Source: Vibrio neptunius
Lineage (GTDB): Bacteria; Pseudomonadota; Gammaproteobacteria; Enterobacterales; Vibrionaceae
Length of the DNA: 64,000 nucleotides
Direction: 5' to 3'
Assembly (NCBI RefSeq): GCF_000967495.1
Contig: NZ_JXXU01000030.1
Location: forward strand, 27,412-91,411
Shown in pieces: positions 33,870 through 41,817 of the stretch; the first letter of the stretch is position 1; each line of letters opens with the position of its first letter. The notes under the pieces were generated by a model. That model saw only the letters and a list, made by a program, of their open reading frames with translations. It made no database searches and had not been told where the DNA came from. The position numbers and the translations under genes are program-made.

Positions 33870-33903
33870 GACTTGTAACAATAGTTTCCACTGACTCAAA
33901 TCT

Positions 33904-34095
33904 TCATTCGAGCGACATTCCTACCTGACCAACTCGAGTTTTGAACTCTTCAATACTGTCAGCCTGATAAGTGGGCGAACCATTAAAATATCTTGGTTTT
34001 TCAGGCAGCATGGCATTTTTTAACGCGTTTTCCTGATCAATGTCGTCATGGTAGACAGTAACGCGATGTGGAATGTCCTGTTTAAATGTCGCCAT
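33904..34095 (-). CDS. Small hypothetical protein, 63 residues
   Basis: A soluble acidic/basic mixed peptide that I do not recognise. It has an N-terminal strand (RVTVYHDDID), a helix (ENALKNAMLPEKPRYFNG) and a C-terminal helix (SIEEFKTRVGQVGMSLE). AAGGAG sits about nine bases before the ATG, and a good terminator follows, so it is an independently transcribed gene and not a chance frame. The 207 bases between it and the histidine kinase gene show no other gene. No function can be suggested. Confidence 0.65.
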   Translation of the reverse strand: MATFKQDIPHRVTVYHDDIDQENALKNAMLPEKPRYFNGSPTYQADSIEEFKTRVGQVGMSLE

Positions 34096-34302
34096 TTTCT
34101 CTTCTCCTTTTCATCTTACGTATGCACGACTCTAAGCGTAGAAAAGGATCGCTGACTGTCAACGCAACTCATAGGCCATTACAAGCAAATTAGAAGTGCG
34201 TTAAGCCAGACACTTTCTTGTTTGTCACCCTTTTTAGCTGCGGCTAATTCATTTGATAGAAATTCTGTTTATGTGAGCTTACATCCAGATCCAGATTTGA
34301 AG

Positions 34303-35742
34303 CTAAATTAGACGGAACTTTGGCAAGGTGATAACAAATGCCAGACCTGGTTCTTGAGATCTGACATCAATTTTTCCATGATGGAGGGCAATAACACGCT
34401 CTACAATTGCCATCCCCAAACCTGCTCCTTGAGCTTTGTTCTGGGTTTCTTTGCCACGGAAAAAGCGCTCAAAGATGCGGTCAATATCAATCTGACTCAT
34501 TCCCCGACCGCTATCGGCAATGACGATCTGTATATGCTCTTCATGCTCAGTCACTTCAGCCCAAATTCGGGTACCTTCTCCGGAGTAGCGAATCGCGTTG
34601 TCCATCAGATTGCGAAACAGACAATTAAGGAATATCTCATTGCCTTGAATAGCATAGGCCTCCTCAGCAGCTTCTAATGTGATGTCTTGTTGTTGCTTCA
34701 ATGCAAGGGGGACCAGCTCAGCAATCACACTACGTAGTATCTCAGCAACATCAACGGTTTGACTTAAATCCACCATCAAGCCGCTCTCGACTTTTGCCAA
34801 TGTCAACAACTGCTCAATGGTTCGCTCAGAACGTGTGATGCTCTTTTCAATCTGTTTGAGGTCATGGTCTTTTTCCTGAGCATTTTGCGTTTCAAGGGCA
34901 TTCTGCGCATTGAGCTTGATCACGGCCAGAGGTGTTCGCAGTTCATGGGCAGCGTCTTGATTAAATCGTTTTTCTCTTTGCCAAGCTGCATCGACTTGAT
35001 CAAACAGGTAGTTCAAGCGTTTCACTAAGCTATCCAACTCAGTGGGAACATCTGTAATACTGAGTGGTGAGAGGTTATCAATCGACTTCTCTGACACTTG
35101 CTTTTCCAAACGACTGATCGGTGCAAACAAATGATAGGTAAACAGCACCAATAGCAAACATAAGAGCGGCGTTGCCACTAGCATGGGGACAATGGCTGGG
35201 ATCGCAATCTTGTTTTCGACTTCGCTGCGCAGGTGCTTGTCTTCGCCGAGCCAGAGCCACATTGGCTCACCCGTTTTCGGTTGCGTTAATAGCATGGTTA
35301 CGCCACGCCACATGTTGGACTGCTCCTGATCATGAATGTCGTTCAGACCCGGATGGCGCATCATTTTTAAGTCGACAGGTGGCGCATTCGGAGAGCTCGC
35401 CAATACCGCGCCCTTAGAGTCGAGTAGTAAATAGGCGAAGTTATCCTCAAGCAGCTTGGCTCGCGACCATTTTTCTAGGTTGTCTTTGGGGGATGTTTTA
35501 CTGGTGAGGTTAGCAAAAACGGTTTCTGGGTCTGAGTTTCGGTCTTCGCCAATCACAGAGGGGTCGGTCAGTAGCAACACCTTTAAGAAACTCTCACTAA
35601 GGTCCTGAAGCCGTGCATCATCAACGTCTGTAATCGCCTGACGCGTATCAAGGTAAACCCAGATCGTGGAAGCGGTAATAACCGCGAGGCATAGCAGTAC
35701 GCTCGATAATGCGACACGGCGTTTAACAGAATTCAGTTTCAT
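34303..35742 (-). CDS. Sensor histidine kinase, QseC/PmrB-like
   Basis: About 479 residues. Helix 1 (VLLCLAVITASTIWVYL) is followed by a periplasmic sensor of about 130 residues rich in Asp/Ser, helix 2 (IVPMLVATPLLCLLLVLFTY) and HAMP. The HisKA domain has the phospho-acceptor in AAHELRTPLAVIKLNA. The HATPase domain has the N box LMDNAIRYSGEG, G1 IADSGRGMSQ and G2 GAGLGMAIVERV. The start is the ATG at 35742, one base after the stop of the response-regulator gene (TAGTATG). The signal is unknown; QseC-type kinases respond to catecholamines or metals. It lies next to the NRPS-PKS cluster but is transcribed as a separate unit. Confidence 0.88.
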   Translation of the reverse strand: MKLNSVKRRVALSSVLLCLAVITASTIWVYLDTRQAITDVDDARLQDLSESFLKVLLLTDPSVIGEDRNSDPETVFANLTSKTSPKDNLEKWSRAKLLEDNFAYLLLDSKGAVLASSPNAPPVDLKMMRHPGLNDIHDQEQSNMWRGVTMLLTQPKTGEPMWLWLGEDKHLRSEVENKIAIPAIVPMLVATPLLCLLLVLFTYHLFAPISRLEKQVSEKSIDNLSPLSITDVPTELDSLVKRLNYLFDQVDAAWQREKRFNQDAAHELRTPLAVIKLNAQNALETQNAQEKDHDLKQIEKSITRSERTIEQLLTLAKVESGLMVDLSQTVDVAEILRSVIAELVPLALKQQQDITLEAAEEAYAIQGNEIFLNCLFRNLMDNAIRYSGEGTRIWAEVTEHEEHIQIVIADSGRGMSQIDIDRIFERFFRGKETQNKAQGAGLGMAIVERVIALHHGKIDVRSQEPGLAFVITLPKFRLI

Positions 35743-35743
35743 A

Positions 35744-36400
35744 CTAGTGTTGGATGATGTATCCGACTCCTCTGATGTTTTCGATGGTACCTTTAGGCAT
35801 TTTTTTGCGCAGATTATGGATGTGCACTTCAATCGAATTAAGTCCGGCACTTTCATCCCAACCATGCATGTTTTGCAATATCTGTGTTTTGCTTAGCACC
35901 CGACCAGCGTTCGTCACCAGATAGAGGAGAATTTTAAATTCATTTGGCGTCAGATTAATACACTCACCTGCAACCGTGACTTTATGCGAATTGACCGACA
36001 CAGAGACATCGCCCACCACGATAGTGTCATCTGCCATACCCGCCGATCGGCGAATCAATGCCCCCATACGCGCCAACAGTTCTTCCAGTTGAAACGGCTT
36101 AACCAGATAATCGTCTGCACCATGATTGAGCCCATAAACACGGTCATTGAGTTCGTCACGAGCGCTGAGAATCAAAACGGGCGTTTTGTCTCCTTTGCTC
36201 CTGAGCTCTTTGAGTACTTTCAAACCGCTGATACCCGGTAAAGAAATATCAAGAATGACCAGTAGGAAGCTGTCAGTTTGCAGTGCGTGAAGGGCACTTT
36301 CACCCGACGTTACCCAGTCTGCGGTATAGTGATGTCTGGCGAGGGAAGCGGTAATCGCATTGCCAAGCATAGGGTCATCTTCAACTAATAATACGCGCAT
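35744..36400 (-). CDS. OmpR-family response regulator, QseB/PmrA-like
   Basis: Product of 218 residues. The receiver domain has Asp7-Asp8-type acidic pair (LLVEDDPMLG), phospho-acceptor Asp51 (VILDISLPG), a Ser in LILSARDE and Lys in DDYLVKPFQ. The C-terminal winged helix is LTPNEFKILLYLVTNAGRVL, then SIEVHIHNLRKKMPKGTI with IRGVGYII. It pairs with the histidine kinase directly downstream. Its target genes are not known; the two-component pair is the nearest regulator to the biosynthetic cluster, so control of the cluster is possible but untested. Confidence 0.9.
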   Translation of the reverse strand: MRVLLVEDDPMLGNAITASLARHHYTADWVTSGESALHALQTDSFLLVILDISLPGISGLKVLKELRSKGDKTPVLILSARDELNDRVYGLNHGADDYLVKPFQLEELLARMGALIRRSAGMADDTIVVGDVSVSVNSHKVTVAGECINLTPNEFKILLYLVTNAGRVLSKTQILQNMHGWDESAGLNSIEVHIHNLRKKMPKGTIENIRGVGYIIQH

Positions 36401-36727
36401 GTTATCTATCTCTGTTCTGTATCGTGACCCGTTCAGCAGTGATTAAAGGAAGGTCACAAGCGATGGTTTTATTTACTGAGTCTCACTGCTTTCAATCCAT
36501 CTGAGTCGGCCTTCATAGCTTTGGAGAGCACAGAGGCCAAACATGGAATTCATCCAAAATAACAAGCCAGACTTAAAAAACATTTAATATTCAGCGAAAC
36601 ATTTCATTTTTTGGCCTTACCAGCGCTATTTTGAAATCCAAAAGTCTCTGATTATATTAATCTTGTTGAACATACTAAGTACATAAGTTTTTTCCCATAG
36701 CCCATTTTGTTTCGTCCAAGAGAGCAT
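36401..36727. other. Intergenic region between the two-component system and the biosynthetic cluster
   Basis: These 327 bases separate the stop of the phosphopantetheinyl transferase gene from the start of the response-regulator gene, both on the minus strand. I find no gene and no convincing terminator for the long biosynthetic transcript, so read-through from the cluster into the response regulator cannot be excluded. The A+T-rich part around 36640-36700 probably carries the regulator's promoter or leader. Confidence 0.5.
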
Positions 36728-37486
36728 CTATCGGGAGATAAAAGTGATGACATAGTCTAACTGCAAGGTGTAATGGCACTCCACTTCTCGAAAGCCCGTT
36801 TTAGCCACCAGCGAAGGCGATAAGTTCAGCCATATGCGCTGTTTGTACGGGTCAACGCATTTAACCTGAGCACACTCAAAGCCGAAGTATTCCCCGATAT
36901 AGGGGTATAGGGCTTTGAACAAACTCTCTTTAGCGGAGAAGATGATTGTGGTGATTATATCATTGCTAAATGGCAGTGACGCCAGACGCTGCCACTCCCA
37001 TACAGAACAAACGGAGCCGGATACCTCACACACCACATTGGCCGCTAACACTTTCTCGATATCCATTCCGATGTAGCGTCTGATGCTCTGAATAGCAGGG
37101 AGCACCGCACATGCTGCGATATCATCGCAGTGGGTAATGGTACCTAAAATACCGTCGGGCCATGTCGGACAGCGATTTGTACTAACCCCGACTTGTACTC
37201 CGCTGGCAACCACCCCACCACAAGCAGATATCGCCTGCCTTGCCGCATAACGACCCGCCAGAAACTCGGCTCGTCTTGAGCTTACCGCGCGGCCAAGTCC
37301 ATCAGGACATCGAATCCTGAACTGCTTGAATAAACTGTCATGATAGAGGTTTTGGTTAAACTGACACACAAATACACTCGCGCCATTGATGAGAAACCTC
37401 TGCTCCTTGTTGATAAACCGACCACTTGTTTGTTCAGATAAATAACGCACTCCCACAGCGTCAATTTCAGGAAATAGTGTCGCCAT
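36728..37486 (-). CDS. 4'-Phosphopantetheinyl transferase, EntD/Sfp superfamily
   Basis: Product of 252 residues with the EntD-type motif order: SRRAEFLAGRYAARQA (P1a-like), CPTWPDGILGTITH (P1), YIGMDIEKV (P2, Mg-binding Asp and Glu) and FSAKESLFKALYPYIGEYFG (P3). It transfers the phosphopantetheine arm of CoA to the conserved Ser of carrier proteins. Here those would be the four carrier domains of the cluster. It is the last gene of the biosynthetic operon, two bases after the HlyD-type gene, which makes the cluster self-sufficient for carrier-protein activation. Confidence 0.92.
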   Translation of the reverse strand: MATLFPEIDAVGVRYLSEQTSGRFINKEQRFLINGASVFVCQFNQNLYHDSLFKQFRIRCPDGLGRAVSSRRAEFLAGRYAARQAISACGGVVASGVQVGVSTNRCPTWPDGILGTITHCDDIAACAVLPAIQSIRRYIGMDIEKVLAANVVCEVSGSVCSVWEWQRLASLPFSNDIITTIIFSAKESLFKALYPYIGEYFGFECAQVKCVDPYKQRIWLNLSPSLVAKTGFREVECHYTLQLDYVITFISR

Positions 37487-37488
37487 AA

Positions 37489-38493
37489 TTACTGCCTTGT
37501 ATCTACAGTAACAACCGCAGATAACCCGTTGTCGACCTGAACAGAGTCATTGAACACAATCTTAACCGGCACACGTTGCACCACTTTAGTAAAGTTGCCC
37601 GTCGCGTTATCTGGTGGTAGCAAAGCAAAGGTAGCGCCTGTTGCTGGCGATACGCTATCGATTCGTGCTGAGAATGTCTTCCCTGGATAGGCATCAATGG
37701 TGACATCAACAGACTGCCCTTTGTGCATACGCGACTTTTGCGTTTCTTTAAAGTTCGCCAGAATCCACGGTGTGCGATCGGACACTATGCTCACAACAGA
37801 TTGCCCCGGTTGCACCATCATACCAACTTGCAGGTTGCGATTGCTGATCACACCATTTATTGGAGCCACAATCCGGGTGTATCCCAATTCAAGCTTCGCC
37901 TGTGACAAACTGGCTTTGGCTTGCTTGACCATAGCATCGGCCTGCTCTATCTCACTTTCCAGTACCGAGAGCTTATCTTGTTGTGTTTTCAGGCTGGCCT
38001 TCGCCTCAAGATACGCTGCTTCATCAACTTTATAGGCAGATGCGCCATTGTCACGTTCACCTTTAGACACATAGTTTTGTTTCTCTAAGGCCTGCAAGCG
38101 TTTGTATTGCTGAAGTGAGTATTGATATTTGGCCTTCGCCGACGTCACTTTACTCTGGTACTCTTCGATGGCACTTTTCTGCATTTTATAGGCTGCATCC
38201 GCGTTCGACTGTTCCGCCCGACTTTGCGCTAAGGTCGCTTCAGCAAGCTGCTCTTTAATCACGAACTCACGATCATCCAACTGCGCTAGCAAGTCGCCTT
38301 TTTTGACCTTCTGATTGTCCTTAATATTAATTTTCACCACTTCCGCATTGATGCGCGAACTGACGTTAGTAATGTCCGTTTGAACGTAAGCATTGTCGGT
38401 GTTCTGGAAAAAACGCCCGTAGTAATACCAATAGGCACCGCCAGCCAAGACCAACAACATCAGTGGAATCAAAATCTTTATTATTTTTTTCAT
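37489..38493 (-). CDS. HlyD/EmrA-type membrane fusion protein
   Basis: About 334 residues. The N-terminal helix is IKILIPLMLLVLAGGAYWYY. The first half of a biotinyl-lipoyl-like domain (VSSRINAEVVKINIKDNQKV) leads into a long coiled coil rich in Ala/Gln/Lys (about residues 85-205), then the second half (YTRIVAPINGVISNRNLQVG) and a beta-barrel (ARIDSVSPATGATFALLPPD). EmrA-type adaptors join an MFS pump to TolC in the outer membrane. The EmrB-type pump is encoded three genes upstream in the same operon. The start is the ATG at 38493; the frame extends 15 bases to a TTG. Confidence 0.9.
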   Translation of the reverse strand: MKKIIKILIPLMLLVLAGGAYWYYYGRFFQNTDNAYVQTDITNVSSRINAEVVKINIKDNQKVKKGDLLAQLDDREFVIKEQLAEATLAQSRAEQSNADAAYKMQKSAIEEYQSKVTSAKAKYQYSLQQYKRLQALEKQNYVSKGERDNGASAYKVDEAAYLEAKASLKTQQDKLSVLESEIEQADAMVKQAKASLSQAKLELGYTRIVAPINGVISNRNLQVGMMVQPGQSVVSIVSDRTPWILANFKETQKSRMHKGQSVDVTIDAYPGKTFSARIDSVSPATGATFALLPPDNATGNFTKVVQRVPVKIVFNDSVQVDNGLSAVVTVDTRQ

Positions 38494-38527
38494 AGCACGA
38501 CCAACCAATCAAAAAAGACGAACAGTA

Positions 38528-39544
38528 TTAAACTCGAACCAGTTGTTTACCGAAGTGCTTCCCTTCCAATAGATCGACAAAGGCCTGCGGTGCATTTTCC
38601 AATCCTTCGGTCACCGTTTCACGAAATTTGAGCTGACCACTTTCCGCTGCTGCGGTCAGCCAACTGATCGAACTTGCATAATCGTTGACCCACTCAGTCA
38701 CCAGAAAGAATCGATTTTCCGGCGCACTTGGCAGTGAAGAGTAAAAGCGCGATAACGTCGAGGCATCCACATCTTTACCCTTGTTGTATAACGCTGCACT
38801 GCCACAAATTGGTACTCTGGCACCTTCATTAAGGTGACGCGCCACTAAGGAAGAAATACGTCCACCAACATTTTCAAAGTAGATATCCACACCGTCCGGA
38901 CAGGCGGCTTCAATCTCCTCACCCAAATTGTCAGACTTGTAATTGACACAGGCATCGAAACCCAGTTCATCGACGACATAACGACACTTTTCCTCACTGC
39001 CCGCGATACCGACCACTCGGCAACCGACCATTTTGCCAAGTTGACCAGCAACCGAACCCACAGCGCCTGACGCGGCTGACACCACCATGGTTTCACCTGC
39101 TTTAGGTTTGGCAATTTTGTTCAATCCAAAGTACGCAGCTCGACCGGGAGTTCCAGCCACGCCGAGAAAGATCGTTGGCGGCAGTTCTGTATCCGGCAGT
39201 TGATAAGTCATGAAATCCGCATCGTTACCGACACAATATTTTTGCCAACCTGAAAAAGTGAACACCCTATCGCCGACCTGATATTTGGGGCTGTTACTCT
39301 CGACGACCTTGCCAATGGTTTCTCCCTGAATCACTTCACCCAGTTTGATCGGCTCTACATACGCCGTGTTTTCGTTGAGGCGAGGTCGCGTATATGGGTC
39401 CATCGAAAGCCAAGTGTTTTCAATTAAAAACTCACCCGGCTTTAACTCGCCAATTGGCAGGTTGGCGATACGGAAATTGCCCGTTGTCGCGGCACCTTGT
39501 GGGTGACTATCAAGCACAATTGATGGGTTAACTAGTTGATTCAT
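38528..39544 (-). CDS. NADPH-dependent medium-chain reductase (CurA / leukotriene B4 dehydrogenase-like)
   Basis: About 338 residues of the zinc-free MDR family. The N-terminal GroES-like part has LSMDPYTRPRL and VIQGETIGKVVESN. The Rossmann part has VVSAASGAVGSVAGQLGKMV, GIAGSEEKCRYV and VDIYFENVGG. Relatives reduce carbon-carbon double bonds of enones. Lying inside the biosynthetic operon, and with a PKS that has no enoyl-reductase domain, it may act as a trans-acting reductase or late tailoring enzyme. It could equally be a general enone-detoxifying enzyme captured by the operon. The ATG at 39544 follows GAGGTG; the longer frame lacks a ribosome site. Confidence 0.85.
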   Translation of the reverse strand: MNQLVNPSIVLDSHPQGAATTGNFRIANLPIGELKPGEFLIENTWLSMDPYTRPRLNENTAYVEPIKLGEVIQGETIGKVVESNSPKYQVGDRVFTFSGWQKYCVGNDADFMTYQLPDTELPPTIFLGVAGTPGRAAYFGLNKIAKPKAGETMVVSAASGAVGSVAGQLGKMVGCRVVGIAGSEEKCRYVVDELGFDACVNYKSDNLGEEIEAACPDGVDIYFENVGGRISSLVARHLNEGARVPICGSAALYNKGKDVDASTLSRFYSSLPSAPENRFFLVTEWVNDYASSISWLTAAAESGQLKFRETVTEGLENAPQAFVDLLEGKHFGKQLVRV

Positions 39545-39613
39545 AAAACACCTCATTGAGTTTATCGTGTTGTAATTTGATACCAAATAACTTGACGGCA
39601 AGTAGCTAGAAAT

Positions 39614-40231
39614 TTATGCGCTTGCTTCCGATGACCATCGAAAGCTGGGCCAGTAAAAACTGAAAGCAATCATCGCCAACGTCAGTGGCCAAGCGCCAAT
39701 GAAAACAAAGTAGTCAGCGTAATCTGGCATATCACTGGAGAACTTAATCACGAGCAGCGCTTTCACTGCGTAAGCGAGAATCCAACCCAGAGAAATCTCC
39801 TGCCAAACTTGGGCGTATTTTGGCGAGCCATAGACAGGCAACTGCATCAAACGAGGGAGCGCATTTTCCGCTTGAGTCCGAACCACTGGGCGGCCGATCA
39901 TGGAGTAGAAACCAAACACGACAATGACGGACAGTGATCCGCCTACAGAAAGAAAGACGCTTTCTTGGTCAATTCCAAACAGGGTGTAACCATGCAGGTA
40001 AAGGTAGTGAATGCTGCCAGAAACCAAAATCAAAGCGATAATGGACAGAGAACCACTCCGTTTGCTGAATAACTCCAGCAATGCGGAGTAGCACGCTGTT
40101 ACAATCAGCGCCGCTCCGGCTCCTACTCCCCAGAAAATAAGGTTGTAGATCAAAATAGGTACTATGATGGTCATTCTTGCTTCCGAAGACAGCAGATAGC
40201 TCCAGACACTCATCGATGTTTTGTCACTCAT
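39614..40231 (-). CDS. Polytopic membrane protein of unknown function in the biosynthetic operon
   Basis: Product of 205 residues with about six helices (MTIIVPILIYNLIFWGVGAG, ALIVTACYSALLELF, LSIIALILVSGSIHYLYL, SVFLSVGGSLSVIVVFGFYS, ISLGWILAYAVKALLVI, FVFIGAWPLTLAMIAFSFYW). The pattern of an N-terminal P-x-L-I-Y helix and a central P-x-x-R loop reminds me of VC0807/septation-type membrane proteins, but I am unsure. Its ATG overlaps the stop of the EmrB-type pump (ATGA), so it is translated with it. It may assist export or give self-protection; this rests only on context. Confidence 0.7.
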   Translation of the reverse strand: MSDKTSMSVWSYLLSSEARMTIIVPILIYNLIFWGVGAGAALIVTACYSALLELFSKRSGSLSIIALILVSGSIHYLYLHGYTLFGIDQESVFLSVGGSLSVIVVFGFYSMIGRPVVRTQAENALPRLMQLPVYGSPKYAQVWQEISLGWILAYAVKALLVIKFSSDMPDYADYFVFIGAWPLTLAMIAFSFYWPSFRWSSEASA

Positions 40232-41817
40232 GCTGATTCCTCTTTTTTTAGTCGAAGTTGGAAATCACGGTTTGAGCACAACACCATGATGGCGGTGGCG
40301 AGCATCATGAAACCCATGACCATAAATAAGTCATTAAAAGCCATGATTTGCGACTGAATTGCCATCCTTTCGCCGAGAATGCTCACCGCGGTTTGTTGAA
40401 CATTGGTGCTATCAGACGACAACCCCTGATTGACCAGCAGATTCTTTACTTCACCCAGATAGTGATAAAATGGCTGACTACCTGTCAGCAAGGTGGATTT
40501 GATGGAATCGAGATGGAAATAGATCCGAGTAGTGAAATAGGTCGACAACACCGCGGTACCCATTGATCCACCCAGACTGCGAAATACGTTGATTAAAACT
40601 GCCGATGAGGCCGCATCCTCTGCTTTAATATTTTGAGTCGCTAGCATGGAAAGTGGCACCATGATAAACGGCTGGCCTAACGCACGAACTAACATAGACG
40701 CGATCATCTGCGGGCCAGCAAAATCAGCATTCATATGGCAATCCATAAAGGCACTAATAGCCAAACCAACGAAACCGATGAAGATAAGATACTTAGGGTT
40801 ATAGCGACGAATGAGAAATGGGATCATAGGTAAAATTACCAACTGCGGCAGCCCCATCCAGATAACCACATGACCAATCTCTGTCGCATTGTAATCGTGA
40901 ATCATCGTCAGGTAATACGGCACTAGGAATAACGTGCCGTAAATAGCCGAACCCAACATAGCAAAGATGAGTAAGGAATAGGAGTACTGATATTCCTTAA
41001 ACAGGCGAATATTAATCAGAGGGTTACGGTGTACGATTTGGTCATAGACAAAAATCACAAAGCTGATGGCGGAGAGTACCGCCAGTACGCAAATCATGCG
41101 CGAGTCGAACCAGTTTTCATCACCGCCTTTTTCCAAAATGACTTCCAGCGTACCAAGAAACATCATCACTGACACAACGCCAACAAAGTCACCCTGACGA
41201 ATGATTTGCCAGTTAATGATGGGATGCTTCATTGAACGTTGAATCAGAGCCCACGCCACCACTGACGGTAAAACATTGACGTAAAAGATCGCGTGCCATG
41301 AAAAATGTTCCGTGAGCCAACCGCCGATCGCCGGACCTATCGCTGGGGCGAACGTGGCGATAATACTGAATAACGACATCCCCATAGGGCGTTTTTCTGG
41401 CGGCAAGATTTCAATAATCAAACGGAAAGACAAGGGGATCAATGCGCCACCACAAAAGCCCTGCAAAGCGCGGAAGACAATCATCGAGTCCAGATTCCAC
41501 GCCATCGAACAAAGCAAGGATGAGCCGAGAAAACCGCCGATACACCATAAAGCGTAACGGCCCGTTCCCAGCGCTTTTGATAGCCAGCCACAAAGTGGGA
41601 TCGCCACAATCTCAGCCGTAAAGTACGACGTCATCAGCCAAGAGGCGTCATCCAGGGACGCAGACAGCGCCCCCTGAATGACTTTCATCGAGGAGTTAGT
41701 GATCTGGATGTCCAGAATTGCCATAAAGCCACCGATGAGGCCGCCGATGATGGCCCACCACTCCTTCCTTGAAACGACGACTTCGCTTTCCGGTTTTGAA
41801 AGTGCGATCGTACTCAA
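40228..41817 (-). CDS. EmrB-type MFS exporter (DHA2, 14 helices)
   Basis: Product of 529 residues. DHA2 features include GGFMAILDIQITNSSMKVIQ at the first helix, SWLMTSYFTAEIVAIPLCGW, RALQGFCGGALIPLSF (motif near helix 4) and APAIGPAIGGWLTEHFSW (motif C of drug-proton antiporters). The C-terminal pair of helices ends LMMLATAIMVLC-type. With the HlyD/EmrA protein and a TolC from elsewhere it would form a tripartite pump for the cluster's product. The start codon is TTG at 41817, overlapping the TGA of the terminal NRPS gene by four bases (TTGA), so pump synthesis is coupled to assembly-line synthesis. Confidence 0.9.
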   Translation of the reverse strand: MSTIALSKPESEVVVSRKEWWAIIGGLIGGFMAILDIQITNSSMKVIQGALSASLDDASWLMTSYFTAEIVAIPLCGWLSKALGTGRYALWCIGGFLGSSLLCSMAWNLDSMIVFRALQGFCGGALIPLSFRLIIEILPPEKRPMGMSLFSIIATFAPAIGPAIGGWLTEHFSWHAIFYVNVLPSVVAWALIQRSMKHPIINWQIIRQGDFVGVVSVMMFLGTLEVILEKGGDENWFDSRMICVLAVLSAISFVIFVYDQIVHRNPLINIRLFKEYQYSYSLLIFAMLGSAIYGTLFLVPYYLTMIHDYNATEIGHVVIWMGLPQLVILPMIPFLIRRYNPKYLIFIGFVGLAISAFMDCHMNADFAGPQMIASMLVRALGQPFIMVPLSMLATQNIKAEDAASSAVLINVFRSLGGSMGTAVLSTYFTTRIYFHLDSIKSTLLTGSQPFYHYLGEVKNLLVNQGLSSDSTNVQQTAVSILGERMAIQSQIMAFNDLFMVMGFMMLATAIMVLCSNRDFQLRLKKEESA

